From: a delta proteobacterium NaphS2
GTDB taxonomy: Bacteria; Desulfobacterota; DSM-4660; Desulfatiglandales; Desulfatiglandaceae
Direction: 5' to 3'
Assembly: GCA_000179315.1 (NCBI GenBank)
Contig: ADZZ01000176.1
Coordinates: 18,082-82,081, forward strand
Length of the DNA stretch: 64,000 nt
The position numbers and the translations under genes are program-made. This document shows positions 8,073 to 15,999 of this stretch, in pieces. The notes under the pieces were generated by a model. The model did no database searches and was not told the DNA's origin. It saw only the letters and a list, made by a program, of their open reading frames with translations. Position 1 is the stretch's first letter. Every line of letters starts with the position of its first letter.

Positions 8073-9125
8073 TCAGCCTATCCGCGTTCCGTGCTTGCCT
8101 ACAATGCAGCGGTACAAGGCCAATGGTCCCGTGACCGGTGATACCGTTCCTTTTTCAGGGATAAAGCAACGGGCATCGGGGGAATAGACACGTCGGCCCA
8201 TGTGAACGTTACAGGCATTTTCCGAGGCCGTGAGGGTAAAGACGTGGTAACGGGCGCGGCGTTGATGGTCAGAGCTCGATGAGGAGGCCGAGGGCGCTCC
8301 CGCAACCGGGGTCCGGCCCGAGCGGGTGTCGAGGGTGTTGAGCGCCATCCTGTGGGCATGACCGTGCAGCATCAGTTCGGCCCCGCAACGTGCAACCACG
8401 CCGCGAAGGGCGTGTGCATCCGTCAGGCGCTTGCGCCGGCTCACAATACCGGACAGGGGCGGGTGATGGATTGCCACGATGCGGAAGAGGCCCCGGTCCC
8501 CGGTCTGTTTCAGGACAGTCTCAAGTTTTCTTAACTGGGGCCCGCCCACGGTGCCGATGGCCAGGTGCGGCGCGCTCGGGTGGGCGGAACACAGCCCGAT
8601 GAGGGCGATCCGGCCGCGCACCCGCAGAGTTGGAAACAGGTCATCAAGACCCCGTACCCGGCCACCGTTCCGGCAAGGGGGGTCGGACCTCATGTAATCC
8701 AGCCAGCAGGCAAAGGTCCGGTCCCAGTCCGAGCGCACATAGGCGTCATGGTTGCCCGGAACAACGGTAACCTGAGATGGCGTACCGAGCGATTGCAACC
8801 ACGTCCGGGCCTTTTTGAATTCAGCCGGCAGGCCCAGGTGGGTCAGGTCGCCGGTAATGACGATATGATCCGGCCTGGTGTTGTCAAGGTCCTCTTTGAG
8901 GATGGTGAGGATTTCCCTCCTGTGCTCTGTGTTTCGAAAAAATCGCCATTTGAGGTAACCAGCGAGACGTTTATTGAGAAGATCACGTTTTTTAACCGGG
9001 CCTGCCCATGCCATGTGCGGGTCGGAAAGATGGGCCAGTACGAATCTTTCTTTTTCGGCGGGATTCCTCTGTGCCCTGTTGCCGCCACCGGAAGGCGGTT
9101 TATTATCGAAGGGGGTGATGACCAT
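8073..9125 (-). CDS. Calcineurin-like metallophosphoesterase
   Basis: 350 residues with all blocks of the dinuclear-metal phosphoesterase family in order: LAHLSDPHMAW (near residue 35), VITGDLTHLG (near 95), VPGNHDAY (near 125), IHHPPL (near 220) and LHGHAHRMAL (near 258). These supply the metal ligands Asp, His, Asp, Asn, His, His and His. No signal peptide is seen, so it is probably cytoplasmic or peripheral. Substrate is unknown. Relatives include phosphodiesterases and lipid pyrophosphatases such as LpxH, and the location inside a lipid locus makes a phospholipid intermediate plausible. It is the only gene of this part of the locus on the minus strand apart from the radical SAM gene. About residues 275-290 are serine-rich, a low-complexity insert. 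Confidence 0.85.
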   Translation of the reverse strand: MVITPFDNKPPSGGGNRAQRNPAEKERFVLAHLSDPHMAWAGPVKKRDLLNKRLAGYLKWRFFRNTEHRREILTILKEDLDNTRPDHIVITGDLTHLGLPAEFKKARTWLQSLGTPSQVTVVPGNHDAYVRSDWDRTFACWLDYMRSDPPCRNGGRVRGLDDLFPTLRVRGRIALIGLCSAHPSAPHLAIGTVGGPQLRKLETVLKQTGDRGLFRIVAIHHPPLSGIVSRRKRLTDAHALRGVVARCGAELMLHGHAHRMALNTLDTRSGRTPVAGAPSASSSSSDHQRRARYHVFTLTASENACNVHMGRRVYSPDARCFIPEKGTVSPVTGPLALYRCIVGKHGTRIG

Positions 9126-9232
9126 GGGACATGGTATACAGAATCGGGGCCTTTTTTGTAAAGTGCTTTTATGGTGGAAGCCTCATCCATTCCCCGTGCA
9201 TCGGCCCTATCCAAATAAGGAGAGCAGTCGTT

Positions 9233-10444
9233 ATGACCCTTTATACTTATATCCATGGCGAATGTCCGGAAACGATCTGGGGCCTTACCTCCGGACAACG
9301 CATTGAACGCGTGTTAAAGACCTCCGGGGAAAGCACCCGCGTCGATGACCTTAGCGATCTTGATCGCAATGATTCTGTTTTGATCTTTCACGGCGGGTAC
9401 CTGTTTGACGACCGCCTGATCCAGTATCTGGCAACAACCCCGGACATGATCCTTCAGCTTGAAAGGGAAGGAAAAAAGGTCGCTGTTGCCGCCCATGTGA
9501 GCGCCGAGCTCGCCCATCAAACCCTGGCGATGATGGGCGAGACCTCAGGACCTGGAGACTTGTTCGGGGTTAAAACCAGGACCCTGGAAACCTTATCCAT
9601 CGACTTTCAGGAAAGCCTGCGCAAATCCGCCCCCCCCTTTGCGTTGCCCATTTCAGCTGAAAAAAAAAGGGACCTGGAGCAGCGGCTTTACGACTGGTCC
9701 TATAAGGGCGTTACCGATTTGATCACAAAGTGGGTCTGGCCGTTACCAGCCCGGTGGGTGGTCGGGCAATGCGTCCGCTTTGGGCTCCGTCCCAACCATA
9801 TCACCTTCATCAGTTTGGTGTTGGTCATAATGGCGGGGGTGTTGTTCGCCCGCGGCCAATATGGCTGGGGCCTGTTGGCGGGTTGGGTCATGACCCTTCT
9901 GGACACCGTGGATGGGAAACTGGCGCGGGTCACGGTGACCTCCAGCCGGTTCGGCCATTATTTTGACCATGTGATTGACCTTGTCCACCCGCCCGTTTGG
10001 TACGTGCTGTGGGGCCATGGCCTGGAAATATCCTATCCGGGCGGTGGCGGATGGTTTTCATTGACCGCCCTTTTATGGTGTATCGTAATCGGCTATGTGC
10101 TGGGTCGTTTGATCGAAGGTCTGTTCAGTTGGGGATCGGGAGGATTCGAGATCTTCTGCTGGCATCCGGTTGATTCCTATTTCAGGCTGATTACCGGCAG
10201 GCGGAATCCCAACCTGATCCTGCTCACGGCAGGTGTTTTGTTGGGACGTCCCGATCTCGGCCTCGTGGCCGTGGCCTTTTGGACGGTATGGACCAGCCTT
10301 TTTCTGTTGGCGCGCCTTTGCATGGCCGGATGGGCCCGCATGACCCGGGGCCCTTTGCGGTCCTGGTTCATGGACCTTGATAAGGACATGTACAAGGGAT
10401 CCCTTGCGGTCCGGATCTTTACAAGACACGAATGTCTGCCGTGA
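9233..10444 (+). CDS. CDP-alcohol phosphatidyltransferase-family membrane enzyme with extra N-terminal domain
   Basis: 403 residues. The ATG at 9233 is chosen for its ribosome binding site AAGGAGAG (9217-9224). The signature DTVDGKLARVTVTSSRFGHY followed by FDHVID (about residues 223-248) matches D-x2-DG-x2-AR-x8-G-x3-D-x3-D exactly, the metal/CDP site of enzymes that move a phospho-alcohol or phosphatidyl group from a CDP donor. Several transmembrane helices surround it. The first 150 residues are a soluble domain not found in ordinary PgsA or PssA; the segment VDDLSDLDRNDSVLIFHGGYLFDDRLIQYL recalls nucleotidyltransferase-like domains fused to some of these enzymes, but catalytic residues are not clear. 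Immediately downstream are a lipid kinase and a Tam41-like cytidylyltransferase, so the three may act in sequence on a phosphosphingolipid. Confidence 0.87.
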   Translation: MTLYTYIHGECPETIWGLTSGQRIERVLKTSGESTRVDDLSDLDRNDSVLIFHGGYLFDDRLIQYLATTPDMILQLEREGKKVAVAAHVSAELAHQTLAMMGETSGPGDLFGVKTRTLETLSIDFQESLRKSAPPFALPISAEKKRDLEQRLYDWSYKGVTDLITKWVWPLPARWVVGQCVRFGLRPNHITFISLVLVIMAGVLFARGQYGWGLLAGWVMTLLDTVDGKLARVTVTSSRFGHYFDHVIDLVHPPVWYVLWGHGLEISYPGGGGWFSLTALLWCIVIGYVLGRLIEGLFSWGSGGFEIFCWHPVDSYFRLITGRRNPNLILLTAGVLLGRPDLGLVAVAFWTVWTSLFLLARLCMAGWARMTRGPLRSWFMDLDKDMYKGSLAVRIFTRHECLP

Positions 10445-10454
10445 TGGATAGCCC

Positions 10455-11498
10455 ATGAAAAATTTTATCATTGAGGATAACCGCCCACACGCCACCCAGG
10501 GGGCCGCGGGCTGTACCATAAGGCCTGCCGCCTCTACGGGGCCCGGTATCGGCGTGATCAGCAATCCTTCAAGTGGTGGAAACCGGAAAGGGCTGCAATC
10601 GGTGGAGAGGATGCTGGCAGGCTACCATCGGGTGCTCCATCGCCGGGCCGTTGACCCCGAACAGGTGAAGGTAGCGGTTCGGGATTTTGCCCGCCATGAG
10701 GTGGATCTTGTGGTGGTAAATGGGGGTGATGGAACGATTCATGCAGTCCTGACGGCCCTCTTTACCACCCATCGTCCGGATCAGGCGCCACTTCTGGCGC
10801 TGCTGCGGGCGGGGACGGCCAGCATGATTGCCCGGGACGTGGGGTTGCCAGGGTCACGGTTGCAGGGTCTGTCGCGTCTTCTGGGTTGGGCGTACGACGG
10901 GCGTGGCGCAGCTTCTCTTATGAAACGGCCGGTATTGCGTCTGGCATGGGAGAAAGACGTTCAGCCCATGTACGGCATGTTCTTTGGAGCCGGCGGGATC
11001 TATGAGGGAATACAATTCTGTCTGAATCGGATACACACAAAGGGCGTGGGAGGGGAACTGGCTGCCGGTCTGACCCTGGCGCGGTTTTTGCTGGCCTCGG
11101 CAAGGGGTGACAGGCGGACCGTCCCCCGGACCTCCATTGGCGTGGGGCTGGAAGGGATGGAGATGACGACCATGGATGTCCAGGTCATCCTTGTCACCAC
11201 CCTCAGGCGTCTGTTTCTCGGAATGAGGCCTTACTGGGGGACCGAAGAAGGTCCCCTGCATTTTACGGCAATTCGCTCCGATCCGGAACATCTCTTGCGG
11301 GCCGCCCCGTCAATCCTTCGCGGTCGGGGGAGCCGGTGGGCAGTCCCCCGGAACGGATACCTGAGTCACAACCTCCGAGGGCTCCGGCTTCATATTCAAA
11401 GCGGTTTTACCCTGGACGGTCAATTGTACCAGAGCAATCCTCAACTTGGTGAGCTGTGGCTCGAAAGTGGCGGGGAGACGGGATTTTTGAAATTATGA
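10455..11498 (+). CDS. Diacylglycerol/ceramide kinase-family lipid kinase
   Basis: 347 residues. The DAGK catalytic domain starts with VISNPSSGGNRKG (about residue 34-46), where the glycine-rich loop binds ATP, and the hallmark VVNGGDGTIHAVLTAL follows at 88-103. A C-terminal domain typical of YegS/DgkB-like kinases follows. It would phosphorylate a lipid hydroxyl at the inner face of the membrane. In Caulobacter crescentus a kinase of this superfamily within the sphingolipid locus phosphorylates ceramide, so ceramide is the favoured substrate here by context; diacylglycerol or sphingosine cannot be excluded from sequence. It is 10 bp after the phosphotransferase gene and overlaps the next gene by 4 bp (ATGA), a tight operon. 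Confidence 0.85.
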   Translation: MKNFIIEDNRPHATQGAAGCTIRPAASTGPGIGVISNPSSGGNRKGLQSVERMLAGYHRVLHRRAVDPEQVKVAVRDFARHEVDLVVVNGGDGTIHAVLTALFTTHRPDQAPLLALLRAGTASMIARDVGLPGSRLQGLSRLLGWAYDGRGAASLMKRPVLRLAWEKDVQPMYGMFFGAGGIYEGIQFCLNRIHTKGVGGELAAGLTLARFLLASARGDRRTVPRTSIGVGLEGMEMTTMDVQVILVTTLRRLFLGMRPYWGTEEGPLHFTAIRSDPEHLLRAAPSILRGRGSRWAVPRNGYLSHNLRGLRLHIQSGFTLDGQLYQSNPQLGELWLESGGETGFLKL

Positions 11499-12454
11499 AA
11501 ACGCCATCGCCGGAACCGCTCATCCGGATGATTCAACAGGAATCCGCCAAAGGCGGCCCGGCAGGCTTGGATACGTTGGTTAAGGCCATCCTGGGACGGT
11601 ATGGAGAAACGACCCGGGCTATTCTGTTCTATGGGTCATGCATGCGGTCCGGACAAGATACGGAGGGAATCATTGACCTGTACGTGCTGGTGGATACCTA
11701 CCTGTCGGCCCATGGGAATGCCGTTCTTGCCCTATTGAATCGGTTGCTGCCGCCCAATGTGTTCTACATGGAAGTGCCGCACGCCGGAGGGGTTTTGCGC
11801 GCCAAGTACGCGGTGCTCACCCTGGCCGATTTTCAGAGCGGTACTTCAACGGCTTGGTTTCATTCCTACCTGTGGGCCCGGTTTGCACAGCCCGTACGCC
11901 TGCTCTACGCATCATCGGAAAAGACCGCTCAACAGATCCATGCCGCACTGGCCCGGGCCGTGGTTACCTTTCTCAGCCGTACGCTTCCCCGGCTCCCCCC
12001 CCGGTTCAGTGCCCGGGAGCTGTGGTACAAGGGGCTTTTGCTCAGTTACCGGTCGGAACTGAGGGCGGAAACAAAGGACCGGCCGATCCTATTGGTGGAA
12101 GGGGACCTGGCATATTATGACGGGATCAGCCGAAGCGCCATGGCGGCGGTTCCCTTTGAGGTGGAAGAGGTCCATGGAACCGATCCCGTCGGCTACCGCT
12201 CGAATATTTCGGGATCGAAGCGCTTTCTCAATCATCTGGCATGGGAGACCCGCAGGGTGCAGGGTAAATGTCTGTCAATACTGCGGCTTGTCAAGGGCCT
12301 TTTCACATTCAAGGGGGGACCGGCTTACATCCTGTGGAAGATCGAACGCCATTCCGGGGTGGGTATCCCCGATGATTCCGTATTGAGAAAACATCCCTTG
12401 ATCGGGGTCCTTGTGATATTCTGGCGGCTTTACCGCCGTGGGGGGTCCAGATAG
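11495..12454 (+). CDS. Tam41-like phosphatidate (or phosphoceramide) cytidylyltransferase
   Basis: 319 residues. The start overlaps the kinase stop as ATGA. The protein resembles mitochondrial Tam41/TAMM41, the soluble CDP-diacylglycerol synthase. The nucleotidyltransferase core LFYGSCMRSG (Y46, G47, S48) is followed by IIDLYVLVD (D61, D67), like the YGSG...LDFVFTVDD of Tam41. The order of later blocks also agrees: a GG(V/L)RAKYAVL segment, LWARFAQPVRLLYASSE, ALARAVVTFLSRTLP, and SARELWYKGLLLSYRSELR. It lacks the membrane helices of CdsA. With the lipid kinase upstream it would activate a phosphorylated lipid with CTP for the CDP-alcohol phosphotransferase. Whether the substrate is phosphatidate or ceramide phosphate is open. 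The assignment rests on remembered motif order, not on an alignment. Confidence 0.68.
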   Translation: MKTPSPEPLIRMIQQESAKGGPAGLDTLVKAILGRYGETTRAILFYGSCMRSGQDTEGIIDLYVLVDTYLSAHGNAVLALLNRLLPPNVFYMEVPHAGGVLRAKYAVLTLADFQSGTSTAWFHSYLWARFAQPVRLLYASSEKTAQQIHAALARAVVTFLSRTLPRLPPRFSARELWYKGLLLSYRSELRAETKDRPILLVEGDLAYYDGISRSAMAAVPFEVEEVHGTDPVGYRSNISGSKRFLNHLAWETRRVQGKCLSILRLVKGLFTFKGGPAYILWKIERHSGVGIPDDSVLRKHPLIGVLVIFWRLYRRGGSR

Positions 12455-12486
12455 GCGCCCGAGAGATGCCTGGTCGCGTGGGCTCT

Positions 12487-12505
12487 GCCCGGGCTTTTCC
12501 CGGGC
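12487..12505. terminator. GC-rich hairpin between convergent genes
   Basis: GCCCGGG (12487-12493) and CCCGGGC (12499-12505) form a perfect 7-bp stem with a 5-nt loop, in the 67-bp gap between the Tam41-like gene and the convergent radical SAM gene. There is no run of T after the stem in either direction, so intrinsic termination is only possible. Confidence 0.4.
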
Positions 12506-12521
12506 GGGGCGGATGAAAAGG

Positions 12522-13763
12522 TCAGGCGGGCGGAAGAAGGCTTTTGTCCTCTTTGGATACGGTTTGCAAAAATACCCCGTAACGATTCATCTCCTCAAGC
12601 CGGCAACTCCAGACCAGTTTGCCCTCATGAACGGTAATATCCGGGCAACCGTCACACATGTCCTGCCGTCCGTCCGGCTCGAAATTCACGGGTTGGATAA
12701 TCATAAGGCTTTGGAGGTGGGCCGGTTTAAACAGGGTTGCGGGCCTGGAGCGGACCTGTTTGAGCACATTGGCCAGGACTCGCCTCATTTTTTTGTCCAT
12801 GAGTCCTCCCGCAAGGGATGCCAATTTGCCGCAGGCCGCACTTTTGGGCCCGGCATAGGAAAGATACGTTCCCGTAAACAGGTGGCTGAAGGTCTGGATC
12901 AACTCCATGAGCCTGGGAGACATGTACCCCATGACCTCCCCGTTGAAAATAATGCGGTTGGCCAGAAGCCATTTCAGGGAGTCGGGCCTTGCGGTACCGT
13001 TCAAATAGGCCGCTGGTTCATACAGAGGGTCCCCTTTTCGGATCATTTCCACGGCATCTTTTGCCATCAACGTCTTTGCGCCGCCCCACTCGGCCTCATG
13101 ATACAATGCTGCCGGATCGATTTTCCTGCCGGCGGCATAGAAATCAAACTCCCCCGTCAGGTTGGGGGAGCGGTAGAGGATAAAGACCATGGTGTGGACG
13201 ATATTGGCGTGTTCCTGGGCCCAGCGGACCATATGGGGGATCTCGGAAAGGGTGTTCCCGGAGATGGTGGCATTGAAGGAGCAGGCGATGTCGCCGGCCC
13301 GGGCCACCATGTCCGCATAATGATGCCGCACCTCATTGAGTTCCGTTTCGGTGGTGGCGGCCACATCGGGTCGGGTCTGGCTGGTATCGATGTGGAAAGT
13401 GAATCCGAAAACCCCTGCTTTCTTGAGCTCTCTCAGCATGGATTTTGTGAGCGCGACGCCATTGGTGTTGACGATGGGCTTCCACCCCATCTCCTTGACC
13501 ATCTTGACCAGTTCCACGATATGGGGGTAAACGAGGGGATCACCACCGGCAATGCTCATGCAGTCGCTTTTTCTCGATTTCCGGAAAACCTCCAGATCGG
13601 AGCGGACCTCTTCCAGTGTCTTATGGCCGTGTCCGTTCGGGTCCCTGTAACATCCCTTGCACCTGAGATTGCACAGGGTGGTCGGCTCCAGCCAGGAAAT
13701 GCCATTGTCGGTGTAATTCCAGGGAAGACGGTAGTATTCCAAGTGGTTCAATTCGGCAGGCAT
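12522..13763 (-). CDS. Radical SAM enzyme with additional C-terminal cysteine clusters
   Basis: 413 residues. The canonical SAM-cleaving cluster motif CX3CX2C is present as CNLRCKGC near residue 30, followed by the GGDPLVYP block (SAM contact) near residue 70 and NTNGVAL. The C-terminal part holds further cysteines (SAACGKL and MCDGCPD...WSCRLEE), suggesting auxiliary iron-sulfur clusters as in SPASM/Twitch enzymes. The start at 13763 is set by a Shine-Dalgarno AAAGGAGGG (13777-13785, minus strand), though the spacing is long. A sigma-70-type promoter lies at 13805-13832. The substrate is unknown. It sits between the head-group genes and the ceramide genes, divergent from the GNAT acyltransferase, so modification of the sphingolipid or its head group is a reasonable guess, not shown. 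Confidence 0.86.
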   Translation of the reverse strand: MPAELNHLEYYRLPWNYTDNGISWLEPTTLCNLRCKGCYRDPNGHGHKTLEEVRSDLEVFRKSRKSDCMSIAGGDPLVYPHIVELVKMVKEMGWKPIVNTNGVALTKSMLRELKKAGVFGFTFHIDTSQTRPDVAATTETELNEVRHHYADMVARAGDIACSFNATISGNTLSEIPHMVRWAQEHANIVHTMVFILYRSPNLTGEFDFYAAGRKIDPAALYHEAEWGGAKTLMAKDAVEMIRKGDPLYEPAAYLNGTARPDSLKWLLANRIIFNGEVMGYMSPRLMELIQTFSHLFTGTYLSYAGPKSAACGKLASLAGGLMDKKMRRVLANVLKQVRSRPATLFKPAHLQSLMIIQPVNFEPDGRQDMCDGCPDITVHEGKLVWSCRLEEMNRYGVFLQTVSKEDKSLLPPA

Positions 13764-13804
13764 CTTTGATAAAAACCCTCCTTTGAGGATATGAAATGGG
13801 TTAA

Positions 13805-13832
13805 AATATAAGGAATGGACCTTGGACGTCAA
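13805..13832 (-). promoter_or_regulatory. Sigma-70-type promoter of the radical SAM gene
   Basis: On the minus strand TTGACG (13827-13832) and TATATT (13805-13810) are separated by 16 bp and lie 20 bp upstream of the Shine-Dalgarno of the radical SAM gene. The rest of the 13764-13971 divergent interval is AT-rich and contains a small inverted repeat, CTACAT-N4-ATGTAG (13912-13927), possibly an operator for the GNAT gene. Confidence 0.55.
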
Positions 13833-13971
13833 GGGAAAAGGAGCATCTGAGGCGTGCGTTTTTCCCATAACCGGGTTTCGATGGTGCTTCTTCTTATCTA
13901 TTGACTCCGGTCTACATCCTTATGTAGTAAGTATAGGCATAGTCATTACAATATATCTTAAGGCACACGCC

Positions 13972-15183
13972 ATGAAAATTACGCCACGAAAACAGGTCAA
14001 AAGTAACGTCATGAATTTTCAAAATAAAACCGCCATGGTTCAAGACCGGGCATCCGGCGGACCGGTTGAAATTGTGAAGGTCGAGGACCGCCGAAGGCGG
14101 GATGCCTTTATTCTCTTGCCAAAAGCGTTGTATCAGGACGATCCGGTGTGGGTGCCGCCGCTTTTGTTTGAACGACGAATGCATCTTTCCCCCAAAAATC
14201 CTTATTTTCTGCATGCCGCCTGTTGCTTCTGGGTGGCCTTCCGGGACGGCAGGCCCGTGGGACGGATCAGTGCCCAGATTGATCGGCTCCACCTCGAACG
14301 TTATCAAGACGACACCGGTTTTTGGGGAATGCTGGAGGCCGAAGATGACATGGAAACCTTTCTGGCGCTGCTGGGTACAGCGGAAGATTGGTTGCGCGCC
14401 CAGGGCATGAAAAAGGCGCTGGGACCGTTTAATCTGTCCATCAACCAGGAATGCGGCATGCTCATCGAGGGGTTTGACACCCCTCCCTCCGTGATGATGG
14501 GGCATGCCCGCCCTTACTATAGCCGGTGCATGGCGCAATGCGGGTATCAAAAGGCGAAAGATCTGCTGGCGTATGTCATAGATGTGCCCTTTGAATTTTC
14601 GAAGGCCATGCGAACCGTCATCCATCGGACCAAAGGCCGGATTCGAACCAGAACGATTCGAAAAAGACGGTTTCGGGAAGACTTGTATACAATTTACGAT
14701 ATTTTCAATGACGCCTGGTCCAACAATTGGGGATTCGTGCCGTTTACCCGGGAGGAATTCGAACATCTCGGCAAGGATCTGAAACTGCTTGTCAATGAGA
14801 ATTTTATCCGGATCGCCGAGGTGGATGGGGTCCCCGCGGCGTTCATGGTGGTGCTCCCAAACCTGAATGAGGCCATCCGTGCGTGTAAGGGACGGGTATG
14901 GCCTTTTGGTTGGCTCAAACTGTTGTGGCGTATGAAGGTAACACATCCGGAAACCGCGAGAATCCCCCTCATGGGAATTCGCCGTCGCTATCATGATAGT
15001 TTACTGGGCGCGGGGCTGGCGTATCGCGTGATCGGCGACCTGCTGGAACCGGTCGTCGCTCACGGTGTCAAAAGCATCGAGCTTTCCTGGATACTGGAAG
15101 ACAACACCGGCATGCGGAAAATCATTGAGGACATCCATGGCAGAGCATACAAAACGTATCGTATTTACAGCAAACATTTGTGA
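13972..15183 (+). CDS. bcerS: GNAT-superfamily acyltransferase, probable bacterial ceramide synthase
   Basis: 403 residues. The start at ATG 13972 is the most plausible; the frame is open further upstream and ATG 14011 is another option. The protein is a large two-part GNAT fold: an N-terminal segment with PKALYQDDPVWVPPLLFERR, a central FWVAFRDGRPVGRISAQIDRLH strand region, GPFNLSINQECGMLIEGFDTPP, and a C-terminal GNAT half ending MGIRRRYHDSLLGAGLAYRVIGDLLE...IELSWILEDNTGMRKIIE. Proteins of this type occur next to serine palmitoyltransferase in bacterial sphingolipid loci, and in Caulobacter crescentus one acts as bCerS, N-acylating the long-chain base. Here it leads the block containing Spt, ACP and the reductase, supporting that role. 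The symbol is assigned from context and family shape. Confidence 0.72.
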   Translation: MKITPRKQVKSNVMNFQNKTAMVQDRASGGPVEIVKVEDRRRRDAFILLPKALYQDDPVWVPPLLFERRMHLSPKNPYFLHAACCFWVAFRDGRPVGRISAQIDRLHLERYQDDTGFWGMLEAEDDMETFLALLGTAEDWLRAQGMKKALGPFNLSINQECGMLIEGFDTPPSVMMGHARPYYSRCMAQCGYQKAKDLLAYVIDVPFEFSKAMRTVIHRTKGRIRTRTIRKRRFREDLYTIYDIFNDAWSNNWGFVPFTREEFEHLGKDLKLLVNENFIRIAEVDGVPAAFMVVLPNLNEAIRACKGRVWPFGWLKLLWRMKVTHPETARIPLMGIRRRYHDSLLGAGLAYRVIGDLLEPVVAHGVKSIELSWILEDNTGMRKIIEDIHGRAYKTYRIYSKHL

Positions 15184-15195
15184 TATGACGGATCG

Positions 15196-15999
15196 ATGAA
15201 TACTTCCTTGTCACGTTTCAAGGCCATTGTGCTGGCGGCGGATCGGGAACCGGTCAATGTGGTCGCCGAAGCAGCGGGCGTCAGATGTAAATCTCTGGTC
15301 CCGATTGGCGGTACGCCCATGGTCTTCAGGGTTCTGGAAGCTTTGCACGCCTCCCACCACGTGGGGGAGCGGATTTTGTGCGGCCCGAACGGAACCGTTA
15401 TGGAACGGGAGCCTGAATTCAGGGCCCGTGTCGCCGCCGGTGGGGTCCGGTGGTTTGAAAATCAGGCCACACCGAGTGAAAGCGCCCACCAAGTCATGCG
15501 GCTGCTTCCGGAACAAACGCCCGTGCTTCTAACGACGAGCGATCATGCACTGTTGAGCCCCCGGATCATTGACCACTTCTGTTTCCATGCCTTGACCTCG
15601 GCATGCGATGTGGTTGCCGCGGTTGCCCGGCATGAAACCGTGACCACGGCCTATCCGGAAACGCGCAGAACCGCCTATCGTTTCAAGGATGGGGCCTATT
15701 GCTCATGCAATCTTTTTGCCTTTTTGACCCCCCAGGCGCGTGCCGCGGCATTGTTCTGGCGGCAGGTGGAACAGCAGCGCAAAAATCCCTTGCGTGTCAT
15801 CCATGCATTCGGCTGGATTGCGGTGATGCAATATATGTCGGGACGTCTGACACTCGCCGGGGCGTTGGATCGTGTATCGCACCGTCTGGGCTTTAGGGCG
15901 GGTGTTGTTGTCATGCCGTTTCCGGAAGCCGCCATTGACGTGGACTCGGTCAGAGATTGGGAGATCGTCAAGCGGATTGCAGGCGAAAAAGAACGTTGA
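15196..15999 (+). CDS. MobA-like nucleotidyltransferase
   Basis: 267 residues, 12 bp after the acyltransferase. The N terminus AIVLAADREP...CKSLVPIGGTPMVFRVLEALH follows the GT-A nucleotidyltransferase pattern (normally LAAGxG...K.L.PI.G.PM) with the glycine-rich loop altered to ADREP. A second conserved point is VLLTTSDHALLSPRIIDHF, where the usual D-x-D metal site would be, and the C terminus ends DVDSVRDWEIVKRI, a motif common in MobA/IspD-type enzymes (D-x-D/T-x-x-D). It probably activates a phosphorylated head-group precursor with CTP or GTP. The altered loop leaves the nucleotide uncertain. It is one of two nucleotidyltransferases in this locus, the other being at 23657. Confidence 0.78.
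   Translation: MNTSLSRFKAIVLAADREPVNVVAEAAGVRCKSLVPIGGTPMVFRVLEALHASHHVGERILCGPNGTVMEREPEFRARVAAGGVRWFENQATPSESAHQVMRLLPEQTPVLLTTSDHALLSPRIIDHFCFHALTSACDVVAAVARHETVTTAYPETRRTAYRFKDGAYCSCNLFAFLTPQARAAALFWRQVEQQRKNPLRVIHAFGWIAVMQYMSGRLTLAGALDRVSHRLGFRAGVVVMPFPEAAIDVDSVRDWEIVKRIAGEKER

Noticed and set aside
12438..13769. Open frame of 443 codons on the plus strand
   Set aside because: It is the mirror of the radical SAM gene on the minus strand, has no recognisable motif and has biased His/Gly/Pro composition typical of an antisense frame.
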